From: Schistocerca nitens
Taxonomy: Eukaryota > Arthropoda > Insecta > Orthoptera > Acrididae
Direction: 5' to 3'
NCBI RefSeq assembly: GCF_023898315.1
Contig: NC_064622.1
Coordinates: 273,473,503-273,537,502 of the forward strand
DNA: 64,000 nucleotides
Of the stretch, positions 33,573 to 45,388 are shown piece by piece. The position numbers and the translations under genes are program-made. Within the stretch, counting starts at the first letter, position 1; each line of letters opens with the position of its first letter. The notes under the pieces are model-generated. The model searched no databases. It had not been told where the DNA came from and saw only the letters and a list, made by a program, of their open reading frames with translations.

Positions 33573-33795
33573 CGAAAACACACACACACACACACACAAA
33601 AATGGTTCAAATGGCTCTGAGCACTATGGGACTCAACATCTTAGGTCATAAGTCCCCTAGAACTTAGAACTACTTAAACCTAACTAACCTAAGGACATCA
33701 CACACACCCATGCCCGAGGCAGGATGCGAACCTGCGACCGTAGCAGTCCCGCGGTTCCGGACTGCAGCGCCAGAACCGCACGGCCACCGCGGCCG

Positions 33796-33836
<41 letters not shown>
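33573..33836 (-). mobile_element. SINE in AC microsatellite, mirror of 11223-11498
   Basis: The SINE is at about 33599-33797. The flanking AC runs are shorter than in the left arm (total coordinate shift of 12 bp), and one base in the head differs (GCGGTTCTGG here, GCAGTTCTGG in the left arm). Confidence 0.85.
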
Positions 33837-33843
<7 letters not shown>

Positions 33844-34072
33844 ATTGATTCCTGTGAGGGTGACAACTACTGTGTGTTGAACAACACATGCACCAGTCAG
33901 TTCCTCAGTTGGCGTCGAGTGGATGAGATTTTTCAATTACCTTGCACTGCAAGAATTGTAAGGAGGGGACTGAAAGTAAATGGACTTGATGTATGCTAAA
34001 GGGCTGCGACAAAGCAAAGCTTGACCGATTATTAGATAACTGTCCACATGGGCTTTGTGGACGAGTATACTT

Positions 34073-34373
34073 TTAGTAACCAACCCACCCACGATCATTA
34101 CGTAAGATTTCTCGAGGGCGTAGGGAAATTGATTTCATAAAGTCGTCGACAGTGTAGCGTGATGGTTTACTTCCCACCATACGTTTTCTATATTCGTCCA
34201 AAGGTCGCTTGCATTTGTAGGGACACATGGCAATGACCTTGTTACCTCTGCCCACATATTCTCTATCTGGTTGATGTTCGGTGATCGTGGATCAAACGGC
34301 TACAGCTTCATCCTCTCTTGGCCCTGAAACCAATCTCGCACTGCTCTACTATGATGGATGGGTCTCTGCTCCT
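34073..34373 (-). pseudogene. Tc1-like relic, mirror of 10690-10990
   Basis: Identical decayed third-catalytic-block region in reverse orientation. Confidence 0.5.
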
Positions 34374-34752
34374 GTAAATACATTGTTATGTCGTTAGTTC
34401 ATATATTTATATTTAAATAACGTATTTGTAATAAGCACAGTGTTTAAGAATTCATTCCCTGTCATAGATAAGTGATCTGGATTCAACAGTCCGATTAAGA
34501 ATGTGGTTCACCCAGTCTATCATATGATGAGCGTCGTAGTCGGATAGCCACATTAAGACTGACTGGCTGAATCCGATTAGGACGATCTTGTATCGAAATG
34601 AAATTACAGAAATCGGATAATTTGAACGTCTGTATTGCAACAATGCTGCGCACATAAATTCCTATGATGGGGTAACAGCTAGCAACTGTCTAAGAAAAAG
34701 TGAGAAATATGTCTACTAGCAGCAATGTAACGTAATTATAAACCATGTTTAT

Positions 34753-34848
34753 GTGATGGAAATACTGCATCGAACAACACACATCTATTTCAGTGGTGGG
34801 AAGATACACCATATCGGATTTGCTGATGACATAATGACAATAATAATA
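34753..34848 (+). pseudogene. FADD fragment, mirror of 10215-10310
   Basis: Same short reverse transcriptase palm motif (GFADDIM) read on the plus strand. Confidence 0.45.
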
Positions 34849-35272
34849 AAAATCCCGTGTGGCCGATAGGGGAAACCCTCCCCCATATGGATGGTACCGT
34901 GGAAATCAAATACTTGTGGTGAACCAAATACTAACACAATCCTGAACGGCTACTCAATCCGTTGAACCCAAAATCCAGACACATCTGAGTGAAAATCACC
35001 GCTACTCTGGGTCACCGTCTGTTAGCTCAATGAGCTTGGTTGAAAATATTTGCTTCCAAAGGCTTCAACACCCTCTGGTCCTGTCCGGTCCTGGTATCAC
35101 CCAGGCCAAACCAATGAAACACAAGAAAACATGAACTATGCAAGCAAAGGTAACTTTATCCCAGGTGGTACACAACCTGGCCACCGATAGGCGGCAGTTG
35201 GATTTTCGCACTCTGGGGAGTCCAGGTTAGCACGGCAGAGAATATCGAAGATCTCTGGTAAATTTCCCTACA

Positions 35273-35903
35273 AGCAGAAAACATTCATTTGAAAACTAAA
35301 CATCGGTACATTGATCCAAACAAGAAACCTAAATAATCTCACAAAAGAAATCGTCCGCCAAAAAATTCTCATCCTTGCTCTTCAAGAACCACGATTAATT
35401 GACAATTAAAACTTGCATTACGGAAACCATGGCATCTTCAAAATACAACAAAAGGTAGCGAAACTCGCACCAATCCTCGGCATTGCATTTCTCGAACACA
35501 GATCTATCAACAACTCTGTCGAAGAAATCACACCCATCAACAATCGAGTTATGACTATGCTCATTCAGAGCCCCTATAAAAAATATACACTCATAAATGC
35601 ACATGCCCCCACCAACATCGAAAATAAGGAAAACACCGAAAATGTCGAAAAATTGTGGAACACACTCGAAAATACTATGAGCAAAATTTACCAAGATGAC
35701 GTGAAAATACTAATGGGAGGCTTCAACTCTCTATTTGGGACAGAAAAAACCTGTAGAAAAATCATTGGTACAAATTCAACACACCGAAACGCTTAGACCA
35801 ACAGCACACGTCTGACTGACATTTGCCAACAATTCAACCACAAAAGAATGTCTTCCCACTTAGGAAGCAGCCTGTTCCCAAGAAACATGTTTGGCTACCA
35901 GGT
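35273..35903 (+). pseudogene. LINE endonuclease relic, mirror of 9160-9790
   Basis: The 127-codon open segment at 35413-35796 is identical in sequence to the left-arm copy, including the GGFN in place of GDFN. Confidence 0.65.
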
Positions 35904-36402
35904 GCAAGCTGCTTTCGTTCGCCTTTCGAGACTCGCTGAAAGCCAGATTTTTAATTCGTTTGTAGCAGAGCTACAAGCAGGCAGATACAAACGCAATAAG
36001 GGAATCGTAAGACAACGCGCCTTGCTACTTTCAGTAACCCTTAGGGTCAGAGCGAAAACCTTACGGTACTGCCAAATTCATAATGACGGCATATTTTTTG
36101 TAGTTGTGAATACATAATTATATCTATGAAATGACACTTTTCATAATAATAGCGGATGATACAGGAAATGAAGTAAATACGGATCTTTTCGAAGTCAAAA
36201 GTCGGTAATGTCCTACTAATTCGTGTTAAAATACGCTCAATCGTCTCACAGATACTTAATGCTTTATTAAGATAGTCTGCCGTCGTGATGTTTCTGTAGT
36301 AAGCTGAATTTATTTTGTATTAGTACAGTGAATATTTTAATTGGATTTTCCGATAGTTTACTAAACGCAACAGTAATCATCAATGAGAAATTAATCAGCA
36401 AA

Positions 36403-37273
36403 AGAATTTTCTTTCACGTTATATAAAACGATCTGACAATGCTAAAGTTGTTTACAAATTCTACGCCAGTAGAAACCTACTGGTTTCAACGATATAATTA
36501 TACCAGAGTAGTTTTAAGAGTATTTTCGTCTAGAAATGAATTGCGTCGACGGTTGATCGATCAAGAGCGGGAAAGGTAAAAAAAACTTAACGAATATATG
36601 ACGAGAGGGACAAGTGCCTGAGAGACGACTTTAATTTCAATCTCCTGGATAGTTTTGTTTCTCAAATCAAGAAGTGCGTTGTCATGCAGTAGAACATGTG
36701 ATGTAGTTGTGTTGCTCGATTTTCTTACGCTGAGACCGAAAGGTGTCTCAGTTGTTGGCAACAAATTCCAGCTGTGTTTTGGTAGAATTCGTAGCCCAAA
36801 AGTCACTTTTGGAGCTATCAGATGTAAAATATTATGTTCACACTACTCTTTGCTCGAGTTTATGTCTTTTGGAGGGGCTCAGCCTTTCATTTCTTCTTAG
36901 GAAGTTAATGATAAAGGCATCATAACACGTCACCAGTTACAGTACTGCATACGAATGCTCAATGAGCGACCTGATGACGTTCAATAATAGTCACTCCGTT
37001 GATTTTTGTTGTTTCGAATTAGAGCATGTAGTACTCGTACACCAGACTTCTGAACTTTGCCTGTTGAATGCAAATGTCGCATGATGGTAAAATGGTAATC
37101 TATCACATATATCAGTAGTCGAGACTTGCTTAATGTGGAAAATCATTGATGCCAGAACGATCTTTGTTGAAACAAGAATATCTTTTTCTGGCGTATTTTT
37201 CCCAAAAGCACTCGCTCCACACACAATTCAAATCTTTCTAGCTGCCTCCTCTGCATTCACCCCTCCGTTATAC
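36403..37273 (-). pseudogene. Mariner relic, mirror of 7790-8660
   Basis: Same decayed transposase remnant in reverse orientation. A few base differences from the left copy are visible near 36420 (ACGTTATATAAAACGATC here against GATCGTTTTAGATATCGT there). Confidence 0.45.
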
Positions 37274-37969
37274 CAAAAGTAAACGTTGTGTTGCAGATGT
37301 TACACCTATTTCCACTTGCGACTCAATTTTACAATGCTTAACTGTAGTTCATGATTCTCAAGTATGCAAAATCCAATGCTTAACTGCAAGATGATAACTA
37401 GAACTTCAAATTCGAAAATGACAGTTGATACATACACTGACAGCGTCGCGCCGCGTTCACCTGAGCGGTGCCGGATTTCAGGCGGCGGGTGGCGCCTGGC
37501 CGGTGGCCGGTAGCCGCTGCAGCGCGAGGAAACGCTCGAGCGTAAGCTGTTATGATCGCGACGCAGCCACGAGCTGTCCTGCGGAATTGTTTCTGGAATA
37601 CTTGTTATTGCTGGTGGGTAGAATGTTAAGCGAATTATCTTTGATGTTCAGTCAGACTCATAACTTTAGACCGACTGTGGAAAAAAAAAAAAAAAAAAAA
37701 AACAGTTGGACGCGAACAGGCGACTATAAGCTTAGAACACACGACGCTTGCCACTAGACCACGGGCTCACATAGTCCGACAACGTCTCGGAAGTAGACAA
37801 TACTTCCTCCTAACACTTCCGCATCGTACAGTGTTGCCAGATTGTGCATATGGCCGGACTTAGAGTTGTCAGGGGCGGTCAGTTTTATTGGCCACCTTAA
37901 GTGAATGACTCGGACTTAGTCTCGGTGGCGGCCGGCCGGCGGTCAGTTTTATTGTCTAAGACTGTACGT

Positions 37970-39190
37970 TGGTTCCTTTCGTTGAGGATATGTGAGAAGC
38001 GTGTCGTATGTTGTTTGTTGAGTGTAGCTGAGTCTAATTGAACCTAGTGAAACCTTCCCGTCTCCTCTATATCTCTTTTGTTACGCAACCTTCCCTTCTA
38101 CAATAAACTATAAAACTCCTTAGGATTTCTATCTCTTGCTGAATAATAACAAATGAAATCTTCCCTTTGAAATTAATTCTCTTTCTCAATAATAATAAGT
38201 GCAATCTTCGCATACAAATTTAAATGCTGCTTATTAAAAGTGATTTGCTGATTACTTCGACGAAACATAGAATGTGTCGTCGTCGTGGCCCTCAGTCGTT
38301 ACCTGCAATAATCCAAAACTGTTCCTTACCTTTTTTACTGTTACTGGATCGCCATCTGACTGCTACATCGAACTGCGACATGAATATCCTTACTCTGGTT
38401 TACTATACTCTATTAGCTGCTGGTGGGCTGTCATAATAAGTGGCTGTATTTATTACCAAAGCTGACGTTATACTTTAATAGTAAAGCTGACGTTATTCTT
38501 TAATAGCAAAGCTGACGTTATTCTCTAATTAATTTGACTGAAGTTACGTAATTCATAGTTAAGCTTTTTCTTGACAACAGTAAAATTTTGCAAAGTTTCA
38601 CGTTGATGGTTTTTGAGATGGATTATAATCAGTAATGCAATTTTGCTGGCAAAAATTAATAATATTCTGAAAACGATTCTTGAAATATGTACTGTTGGTA
38701 ATGAAATGATTTTACAAACGTTCAAATGGGACTTACTTTTCACAGTAATCTTACAACTAGCATTGCGCAAACATACGTTCAGTAGCCTTGAGTTTCTCAA
38801 AAAAAAAAAAAATTCGATAATATTAGTTCCTCTTATGATAATAGCTGATGTCTCTGTACATCCGTTTCTAATCTCTTGTAAATCATAGCTGGTGGCTGGC
38901 AGGCACACCGCTCCTCTCAACCCCTCGCTTCAGACCTGCTACCGACTCGCTTCACATCTCGCTTACTACTGACTTCCTACGAACGCTAAAGTGCGGTCTC
39001 TCCCGCCAACAATGCTTTTTGGTGCAGACAATCCCTGCTACCACAATTATTTCCAAAATGACAAATATTAATATTCCTACTTAATCCTATTAATAAAATA
39101 TAAACATCTTTCATAAATTGTGGTTTGACAATGGAAATATACACGTCTTACATAATGGATGCGTATTCAGTAGAGTGTCACTTTTCTGTT
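37970..39190. other. Non-coding stretch with a 25-bp minisatellite
   Basis: No gene. Three copies of a 25-bp unit (AAAGCTGACGTTATWCTTTA) lie at 38458-38530. A run of 13 A is at about 38800-38813. Composition and the minisatellite resemble retrotransposon LTR sequence, but no TG/CA ends or target duplication were found. Confidence 0.45.
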
Positions 39191-39194
39191 GTAT

Positions 39195-39483
39195 TAGGAT
39201 GAAGATGCTGATTATTGTGGTGCTGCTGCTGCTGCTTATGATGATGATAGAAGGGATAGGGTGAAAGCCGGTGCCGGCGCATAGCATACTCCTTTCGAAT
39301 GGCACCAAGGGAGTGGTCAAGCTTTACGTCCACATCCAACGGACAGATCACCAACAATAGTGTCACATGCCATCGAAGAGATTTGAAATTTAATGCTGGA
39401 CATTGGCGCCAAGAATTTTACGTCACACCCTCTCCACCCCTTGCCGACCGAGTATTGGCAGTGAAAGTTTCATCCACCATCAG
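39195..39483. repeat. Dispersed repeat R, copy 1
   Basis: Starts AGGATGAAGATGCTG and contains GGGTGAAAGCCGGTGCCGG, CTACTCCTTT, CACATCCAACGGACAGATCA and ATTTTACGTCACACC. A diverged copy with the same order of blocks lies at 55548-55800. The family is unknown to me; no coding content. Confidence 0.6.
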
Positions 39484-40157
39484 ATATTGTAACCTCCCCC
39501 TCACTTATCGACCTTAATGACAGTGAAAAATTAAACCGCGTGTACCTAATGGAAATTTGGGAAAAGCAATCGTCACCAAAGTTATTCTGTCGGTGAAGAG
39601 GGAGGAAAGGTTACATCTAAATGAAAGGAAAAATGCAAATGAAATTGGTGGAAATTAATTTTGAAAAGGGTAAATTTAATAAAGAAAGTAAATGTGCTGT
39701 CGTTACGTTAACAATTAACGGGCGTTAATTAGATATTTGAGATTTGGGGAAAATTATGGTCGCCAGTCCTATGGACAACTACTATAATAACATAAAAAGT
39801 AAGGTTAATGCAAATATAATTAGCACTAAAAGCGTCGCAACTGAAGGTTGTCACGTGTTGTGTGAAAACTGAATGTTTGTCAGAAGTCATAAATTTCGCT
39901 ACACTCTGCCTTAATTTAGCAATAGAATGAATAAAACCGGAAAATTGAAAGTTAATTTAGTGACTGAAATTAATAGTGAACTTTGATTCTGAAGCACTAC
40001 GAAATAAAATAAGATAAGGTTAGTCTTGGGCTACCTCAACAATCATCTCAAAAGCAACTTGAATCTACGCAATTTAGAAATGAGAGATTTAACTTTGAAG
40101 TTGAATTAAATGATTCTGAAGAATTAACAATAGTAAAAGTTAGTACGTACCAAGGTA

Positions 40158-41031
40158 CAATATACATAAATGACTTAGTTGACAACATCGGTAGCTCCGT
40201 GAGGCTATTTGCAGATGACACGGTTGTCTACAAGAAAGTAGCAACATCAGAAGACTCGTACGTACTCCAGGAAGACCTGCAGAGGATTAATGAATGGTGC
40301 GACAGTTGGCAGCTTTCCCTAAACGTAGATAAATGTAATATAATGCGCATACATAGGGGCAGAAATCCATTCCAGTACGATTATGCCATAGGTGGTAAAT
40401 CATTGGAAGCGGTAACGACCGTAAAATACTTAGGAGTTACTATCCGGAGCGATCTGAAGTGGAATGATCACATAAAACAAATAGTGGGAAAAGCAGGCGC
40501 CAGGTTGAGATTCATAGGAAGAATTCTAAGAAAATGTGACTCATCGACGAAAGAAGTAGCTTACAAAACGCTTGTTCGTCCGATTCTTGAGTATTGCTCA
40601 TCAGTATGGGACCCTTACCAGGTTGGATTAATAGAAGAGATAGACATGATCCAGCGAAAAGCAGCGCGATTCGTCATGGGGACATTTAGTCAGCGCGAGA
40701 GCGTTACGGAGATGCTGAACAAGCTCCAGTGGCGGACACTTCAAGAAAGGCGTTACGCAATACGGAGAGGTTTATTATCGAAATTACGAGAGAGCACATT
40801 CCGGGAAGAGATGGGCAACATATTACTACCGCCCACATATATCTCGCGTAATGATCACAACGAAAAGATCCGAGAAATTAGAGCAAATACGGAGACTTAC
40901 AAGCAGTCGTTCTTCCCACGCACAATTCGTGAATGGAACAGGGAAGGGGGGATCAGATAGTGGTACAATAAGTACCCTCCGCCACACACCGTAAGGTGGC
41001 TCGCGGAGTATAGATGTAGATGTAGATGTAG
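40158..41031 (+). mobile_element. 5'-truncated CR1/Jockey-like LINE
   Basis: The element begins within the reverse transcriptase palm (YINDLVDNIG just before the FADD motif) and ends after a hexamer tail (TAGATG)n at about 41010-41031. Severe 5' truncation and a short microsatellite tail are typical for CR1-related LINEs. No certain target duplication was seen. Confidence 0.8.
40199..40960 (+). pseudogene. Reverse transcriptase C-terminal part
   Basis: 254 codons remain open. LFADDTVVY lies at the start (catalytic aspartates DD), followed by WQLSLNVDKCNIM, VKYLGVTI (the YLGV motif), then a thumb and C-terminal region with ARLRFIGRILRKC, RPILEYCSSVWDPY and AARFVMG, as in CR1/Jockey-type LINEs of insects. 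The start is artificial because the 5' part of the element is missing, including fingers, first palm motif and endonuclease. It cannot be active. The open state suggests a fairly recent insertion. Confidence 0.8.
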
Positions 41032-41958
41032 CAGTCACAGGTAAGCTAAAATATGGTAACAAAACATGCACTCTTACTTTGTGCATGTGTAATTTAAATA
41101 TAGTTTTGTTTGGTTATTGTAGCCGGCTAGGAATACTTTAACTGAACCTTGAAATTAAAGCAGTGAAATGGAATGATATTACTTAATGCTGGCGTTTGAA
41201 TTTCAACGACACATCGGGTTCATTTCGGAAAAGGAAGGGACCCTACTAGGTAACGCAATTGGGACAGTGAGCAACAAAGGTTCATGCTAAGTTGCTGTAT
41301 TTTAGTGATGCAAATGGAACAGTTTGTAAAGCTGACGTCTGCCATACAGTTCTAAAACTTTACGTGTTTTCAGTCTGCCTTGTTGGCTGATTGATGGTTG
41401 GAAGTCGCCGATCGAGGAGGTGGCGACAATCACTTATTGTCGCCGTTGCTGTTGCAGAAGTTGGATGTTGACTCGCCTTCTTCTCGACACGGTCACCAGG
41501 CGAAGCGGGCTCTTGATGTGTGCCACATAATGTTTCCCATTCGCGACACCGTGCCAGAAACTATCATAGCAAGTCGAGCGCAATTACATGCTGCCAAACC
41601 CCGAAAGCGCGGCAACTCGCGGGAGCGCCACTCAACACACCTGCTCCACCCCCCTACTCCAGCCAGGCTCTCTCTGCCCGCGCTCCACGCGGCAGAGTTA
41701 ACACTACCCAAGATCCTAAACACTTTGGTTCTCCACACGACCTATCGATGTAATCGTCCGATAGCATAGTTTTCCCTAGGCAAGACCCAGCCTAAAAATG
41801 CAAATAATATTTACAAAACAAACCAATTATACATCGACATAAATGCATATATGTATTGAAAACAATTACAATATATAAAGACACAGAAATGTCATATCTT
41901 CAGGTAACAAAATACGGAAAAATTTATAGTACAATAGATGGAAATAGGGTTACAATAT

Positions 41959-42519
41959 CTCCAAGCCGAGCGCATCACACAGGCGTGCGTCACCGACGTC
42001 GGCTACGGAGGCAGATGCCTTCCCTTGAGTCAAAGCAACTACCGAAATGTCATAGTAGCGTTGCCACGGAGAGACGTCCAGAGGGAACTTATTTTCCGGA
42101 CGTGCCTTGTATTTCGTGGTGGGCGCTACGGAGCTCCTGCAACACCCTGCGGGAAAAGCGGCAGCTGCACTGCAGGGGGCGCAGGCCCACGGTATGGCGG
42201 AACTTGGCGTGTGCTCGCATTGCAGCGCAGCGCAAAGTGACGGCGATTGCTCGCAACATGCAACGGCCGTCATCGCAGAAGAATTCCGGCTGTATGGACA
42301 GACGCCAAGTGCGAAGCGGCACGCGATGGCCGGGTCACCTCAGCCGCTGTCTCGCTGTCACCGAACGCGCCCTCTGCACAGTCTGTGAACACTGGTTGCC
42401 TCCGTGAGCAGCTGAAATGTTACACAAAAGCATACAATTCGTGTTGAAGGGAAAAACGCAAAGGCAAGAATGATCAGAAGTAGCAGAGGGAAAGAGGAGG
42501 TAGCCGATCCTCTGTCAGT
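41959..42519. other. Stretch without recognisable gene
   Basis: Relatively GC-rich, with overlapping short reading frames in several phases and no domain I recognise. The frames look like composition effects. Confidence 0.4.
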
Positions 42520-42734
42520 GAACGCACTCTGGTTCAAATGGCTCTAAGCACTATAGGACTTAACTTTTGAGGTCATGAGTCCCCTAGTACTTAGAACTAC
42601 TTGAACCTAACTAACCTAAGGACAACACACACATCCATGCCCGAGGCAGGATTCGAACCTGCGACCGTAGCGGTCGCGCGGTTCCAGACTAGCGCCTAGA
42701 ACCGCTCGGCAACCCAGGCCGTCGAACGCCCTCT
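42520..42734 (-). mobile_element. tRNA-headed SINE with 11-bp TSD
   Basis: The SINE is at 42531-42723, with B box GGTTCGAATCC and the common 3' body. Flanking repeats GAACGCACTCT (42520-42530) and GAACGCCCTCT (42724-42734) differ at one position. Confidence 0.85.
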
Positions 42735-43332
42735 CCGTATGGTCTCTAAACCATGGCTCCCACGCGAAAAGATAAAATGTTAGACCGAAACCACACAAAA
42801 TTGTGTTAAACCTCTGAGCACCAGTGGTTTCTGCCTCAGACCACCATTTTATTAATTTTGTTTGGAAGTACCAGTGCCTTTCGTATGAAACCACCGAGGC
42901 TACTGCAAGAGACACACATCTAGTGGTACAGTGAGGTACTTCTACTAACTTAGTGCATTGTAGCAATAAATCATTTACAACGTTGAAAGCAACAGAGATT
43001 GTGCTACATGATTGTAGGCGATTATGGCATTTAATAGAGGTCACATTAAGAAGATCATTGACAGAGAAAGTAAACATATCTACAGTTGTTGTAACGTAAA
43101 TTTGAGTTTGTACCACTGCTTCTATGAGTGGTTTCGAAATGAAACCCTGGGGCATTATGTGATTTTGATTTAAATTCATTAAATTTTAGGACCATTTTTA
43201 CTTGTTATATAGCTCTATAATGCTTTAGGAGTTACGAGTACCTGGAAGGTTCGAAAATTGGGATTGTGTCTTGGCAAAATCAAAATTGCTTTTAAACATA
43301 TCATATGAAATGATGGGTGGTCGTAAACAGTA
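42735..43332. other. Stretch without recognisable feature
   Basis: AT-rich, no supported gene, TIR or tRNA-like motif. Confidence 0.4.
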
Positions 43333-44539
43333 CACTATGTAATCAAAAGTATCCGGACACCACCGAAAACTTACGTTTTTCGTATTAGGTGCATTGTGTT
43401 GCAACCTACTGCCATGTACTCCGTATAGTGACCTCAGTAGTCATTAGACATATTGAGAGAGCAGAATGGGACGCTGCGCGGAACTCACGGACTTCGAACG
43501 TAGTCAGGTGATCGGGTGTCACTTATACGTCTGTACGCAAGATATCCACACCCTTCAACATCCCTAGGTCCATTGTTTCCGATGTGACGGTGAAGTGGAA
43601 ACGTGAAGGGACACGTTCAGCACTAAAGCGTACATGCCGATCTGTTCTATTGACTGACAGAGATCGCCGACAGTTGAAAAGAGTCGTAATGTGTAATGGG
43701 CAGACGTCTATCCAGATCATCACACAGGAATTCCGAACTGCATCAGGATCCACAGCAAGTACTATGACAATATGGCGGGAGCTGAGGAAACTTCGATTTC
43801 ATGGTCGAGCGGCTGCTCATAAGCCACACATCACGCCGGTAAATGCCAAACGACGCCTCGCTTGGTGTAAGGAGCGTAACCATTGGACGATTGAACAGTG
43901 GAAAAACGTTATGTGGAGTGACGAATCACGGCACACAATGTGGCGATCCCGTGCCAGGGTGTGGGTATGGCAAATGCCCGGTTAACATCTGCCAGCGTGT
44001 GTAGTAAAATTCGGAGGCGTTGGTGTTATGGTGTGGTCGTGTTTTATATAGAGGGGGCCTGCACCCCATGTTGTTTTGCGTGACACTATGACAGCACTGG
44101 CCTATATTGATGTTTTAAACACCTTCTTGCTTCCCACTGTTGAAGAGCAATTCGGGGATGGCGATCACATATTTCGGCATGATCGAGCACCTGTTCATAA
44201 TGCACGACAATAACATCCATGTAATGGACTGGCCTGCACAGAGTCCTGACATGAATCCTATAGAACACCTTTGGAATGTTTTGTAACGCCGACTTCGTGC
44301 CAGGCCTCACCGACCGACATCGATGCCTCCCCTCAGTGCAGTACTCCGTGAAGAATCGATTGCCATTCCCCAAGAAACCTTTCAAGACCTGATTGAACGT
44401 AGGCCTGCGAGAGTGGAAGCTGTCATCAAGGCTAAGGGTAGGCCAACATCATGTTGAATTCCGGCGTTACCGATGGAGGGCGCCACGAACTTGTAAGTAA
44501 TTTTCAACCAGGTGCCCGGATACTTTTGATCACATAGTG
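43333..44539 (+). mobile_element. Tc1-like transposon, TA-flanked, plus strand
   Basis: Same family as 5732-6943. The left end is CACTATGTAATCAAAAGTAT and the reverse complement of the right end is CACTATGTGATCAAAAGTAT. TA lies at 43331-43332 and 44540-44541. Length is 1,207 bp. Confidence 0.9.
43466..44455 (+). pseudogene. Tc1-like transposase, frameshifted
   Basis: The protein starts at ATG 43466 (MGRCAELTDFERSQVIGC), loses frame in the helix-turn-helix (about 43525-43580), and resumes at 43584 with VKWKREGTRSALKRT, running open to 43985 through ERNHWTIEQWKNVMWSDESRH. Later blocks in other frames include the middle catalytic segment and a decayed NPIEHLWNVL at about 44250-44285, followed by RRLRARPHRPT. 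A stop follows the glutamate block (TTTTGTAACGCC near 44279). Its damage differs from that of the 5799-6810 copy, so the two decayed independently. Confidence 0.8.
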
Positions 44540-44686
44540 TATGTGCCAGGGGTTACAAAGTGAAACCATCTCATTAAAACAATTTATTCTTTACTTTTTG
44601 CCTATTTCTTCTTGTATTTGCTTCTTGCTGCAATAACAAAGGTTAATTTTGTGAAAAATTTTAAAATATATTTTTTCATGGAAGGA

Positions 44687-44903
44687 AGAAGGGAAGATTG
44701 GATATAACCTCGCTGCGACGTCAAGGTCATTAGAGTCGGAGCATAAGCTAGGATTGTGTCAGGGAGGGGAAGGAAATTGGTGGTGCCCTTTGAAAGGAAC
44801 AATCCTGGCATTTGCCTGGAGCGAGTTAGGAAAGTCACGGGAAATCTAAATCTGGATGGTCGGACACGAGTTTGAACCGTCGTCCTCCCTAATGCGAGTC
44901 CAC
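44687..44903 (-). mobile_element. tRNA-derived SINE, second family, 5'-truncated
   Basis: The minus strand reads TGGACTCGCATTAGGGAGGA, then a B box GGTTCAAACTC, then a body containing CCAGGCAAATGCCAGGATTG and CTAATGACCTTGACGTCG. I associate this family with insect genomes from memory. The A-box part of the head is missing. No target duplication was identified. Confidence 0.6.
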
Positions 44904-45388
44904 TGTATTTTTCTTCGTGTAGTTGTGACCCGAAAAGTTAAAGTGAAATAGCCAAAGACAACAATGATCATAAGTAGTAGACGAGTGAAGAACGTAGCTG
45001 ATTCGCTGTCTCTAAAGGCGCTCTCCCCACAGTCTCTGAATAATGTTTGCCTCGTTAAGAAGCGGAAACGCCTGGTTGGAAGAACAGAATTCGAGTTAAA
45101 GTGAAAATGTGGACTCGTACGGCATTGTTGACTGGGAGACACCGAAGGAGAGACTGAGCAACCTAGCTGAAAAGGTTTACCTGCCTTTGGCGCGCAGTGG
45201 CATCTTTCCTCTCCGGATTAAGAGAGCTACATTTTTAAAGTGTGTCAGCTGAGGTAATGGGTGTGATATGTCTTGTGCCGCTGAACGCGCAGTGAGAAGC
45301 CTGTTCAGGTAAACAATGTATAATAGCTTTATTTTAATACTAAAGAACGTCCTTCATGGAGTTCGAAGTTAATTACAAATGAAAGTTC
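44904..45388. other. Stretch without recognisable feature
   Basis: No supported gene or repeat boundary. Confidence 0.4.

Larger units (their letters stand above)
26032..37969. repeat. Right arm of giant inverted duplication
   Basis: Reverse complement of the left arm without the LINE; 11,938 bp. It contains mirrored copies of every left-arm relic: repeat units B', A', B and A, SINEs, LINE endonuclease and transposase fragments. It holds the empty LINE site at 29707-29711. It ends GACTGTACGT at 37969, directly followed by unrelated sequence. Confidence 0.95.
39484..41958. mobile_element. Probable solo LTR with nested LINE tail
   Basis: The segment 39488-41954 begins TGTAACCTCCCC and ends GGGTTACA, so it has TG...CA ends with a short inverted repeat. 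The 4-bp repeat ATAT flanks it at 39484-39487 and 41955-41958, as expected for a Gypsy-type integrase. There is no gag or pol inside. A CR1/Jockey-like LINE fragment (about 40150-41031) is inserted in it, leaving about 1.6 kb of LTR sequence. The 3' part includes GC-rich sequence near 41390-41700. Orientation is not determined. Confidence 0.6.

Noticed and set aside
38613..38920. Overlapping 91- and 131-codon frames on opposite strands near 38.7 kb
   Set aside because: AT-rich sequence with a poly-A run translated as Lys or Phe; no domain.
41398..42407. Several overlapping frames of 100-180 codons on both strands
   Set aside because: Part falls in the probable LTR and part in a GC-rich stretch; no frame has a recognisable domain and they overlap in conflicting phases.
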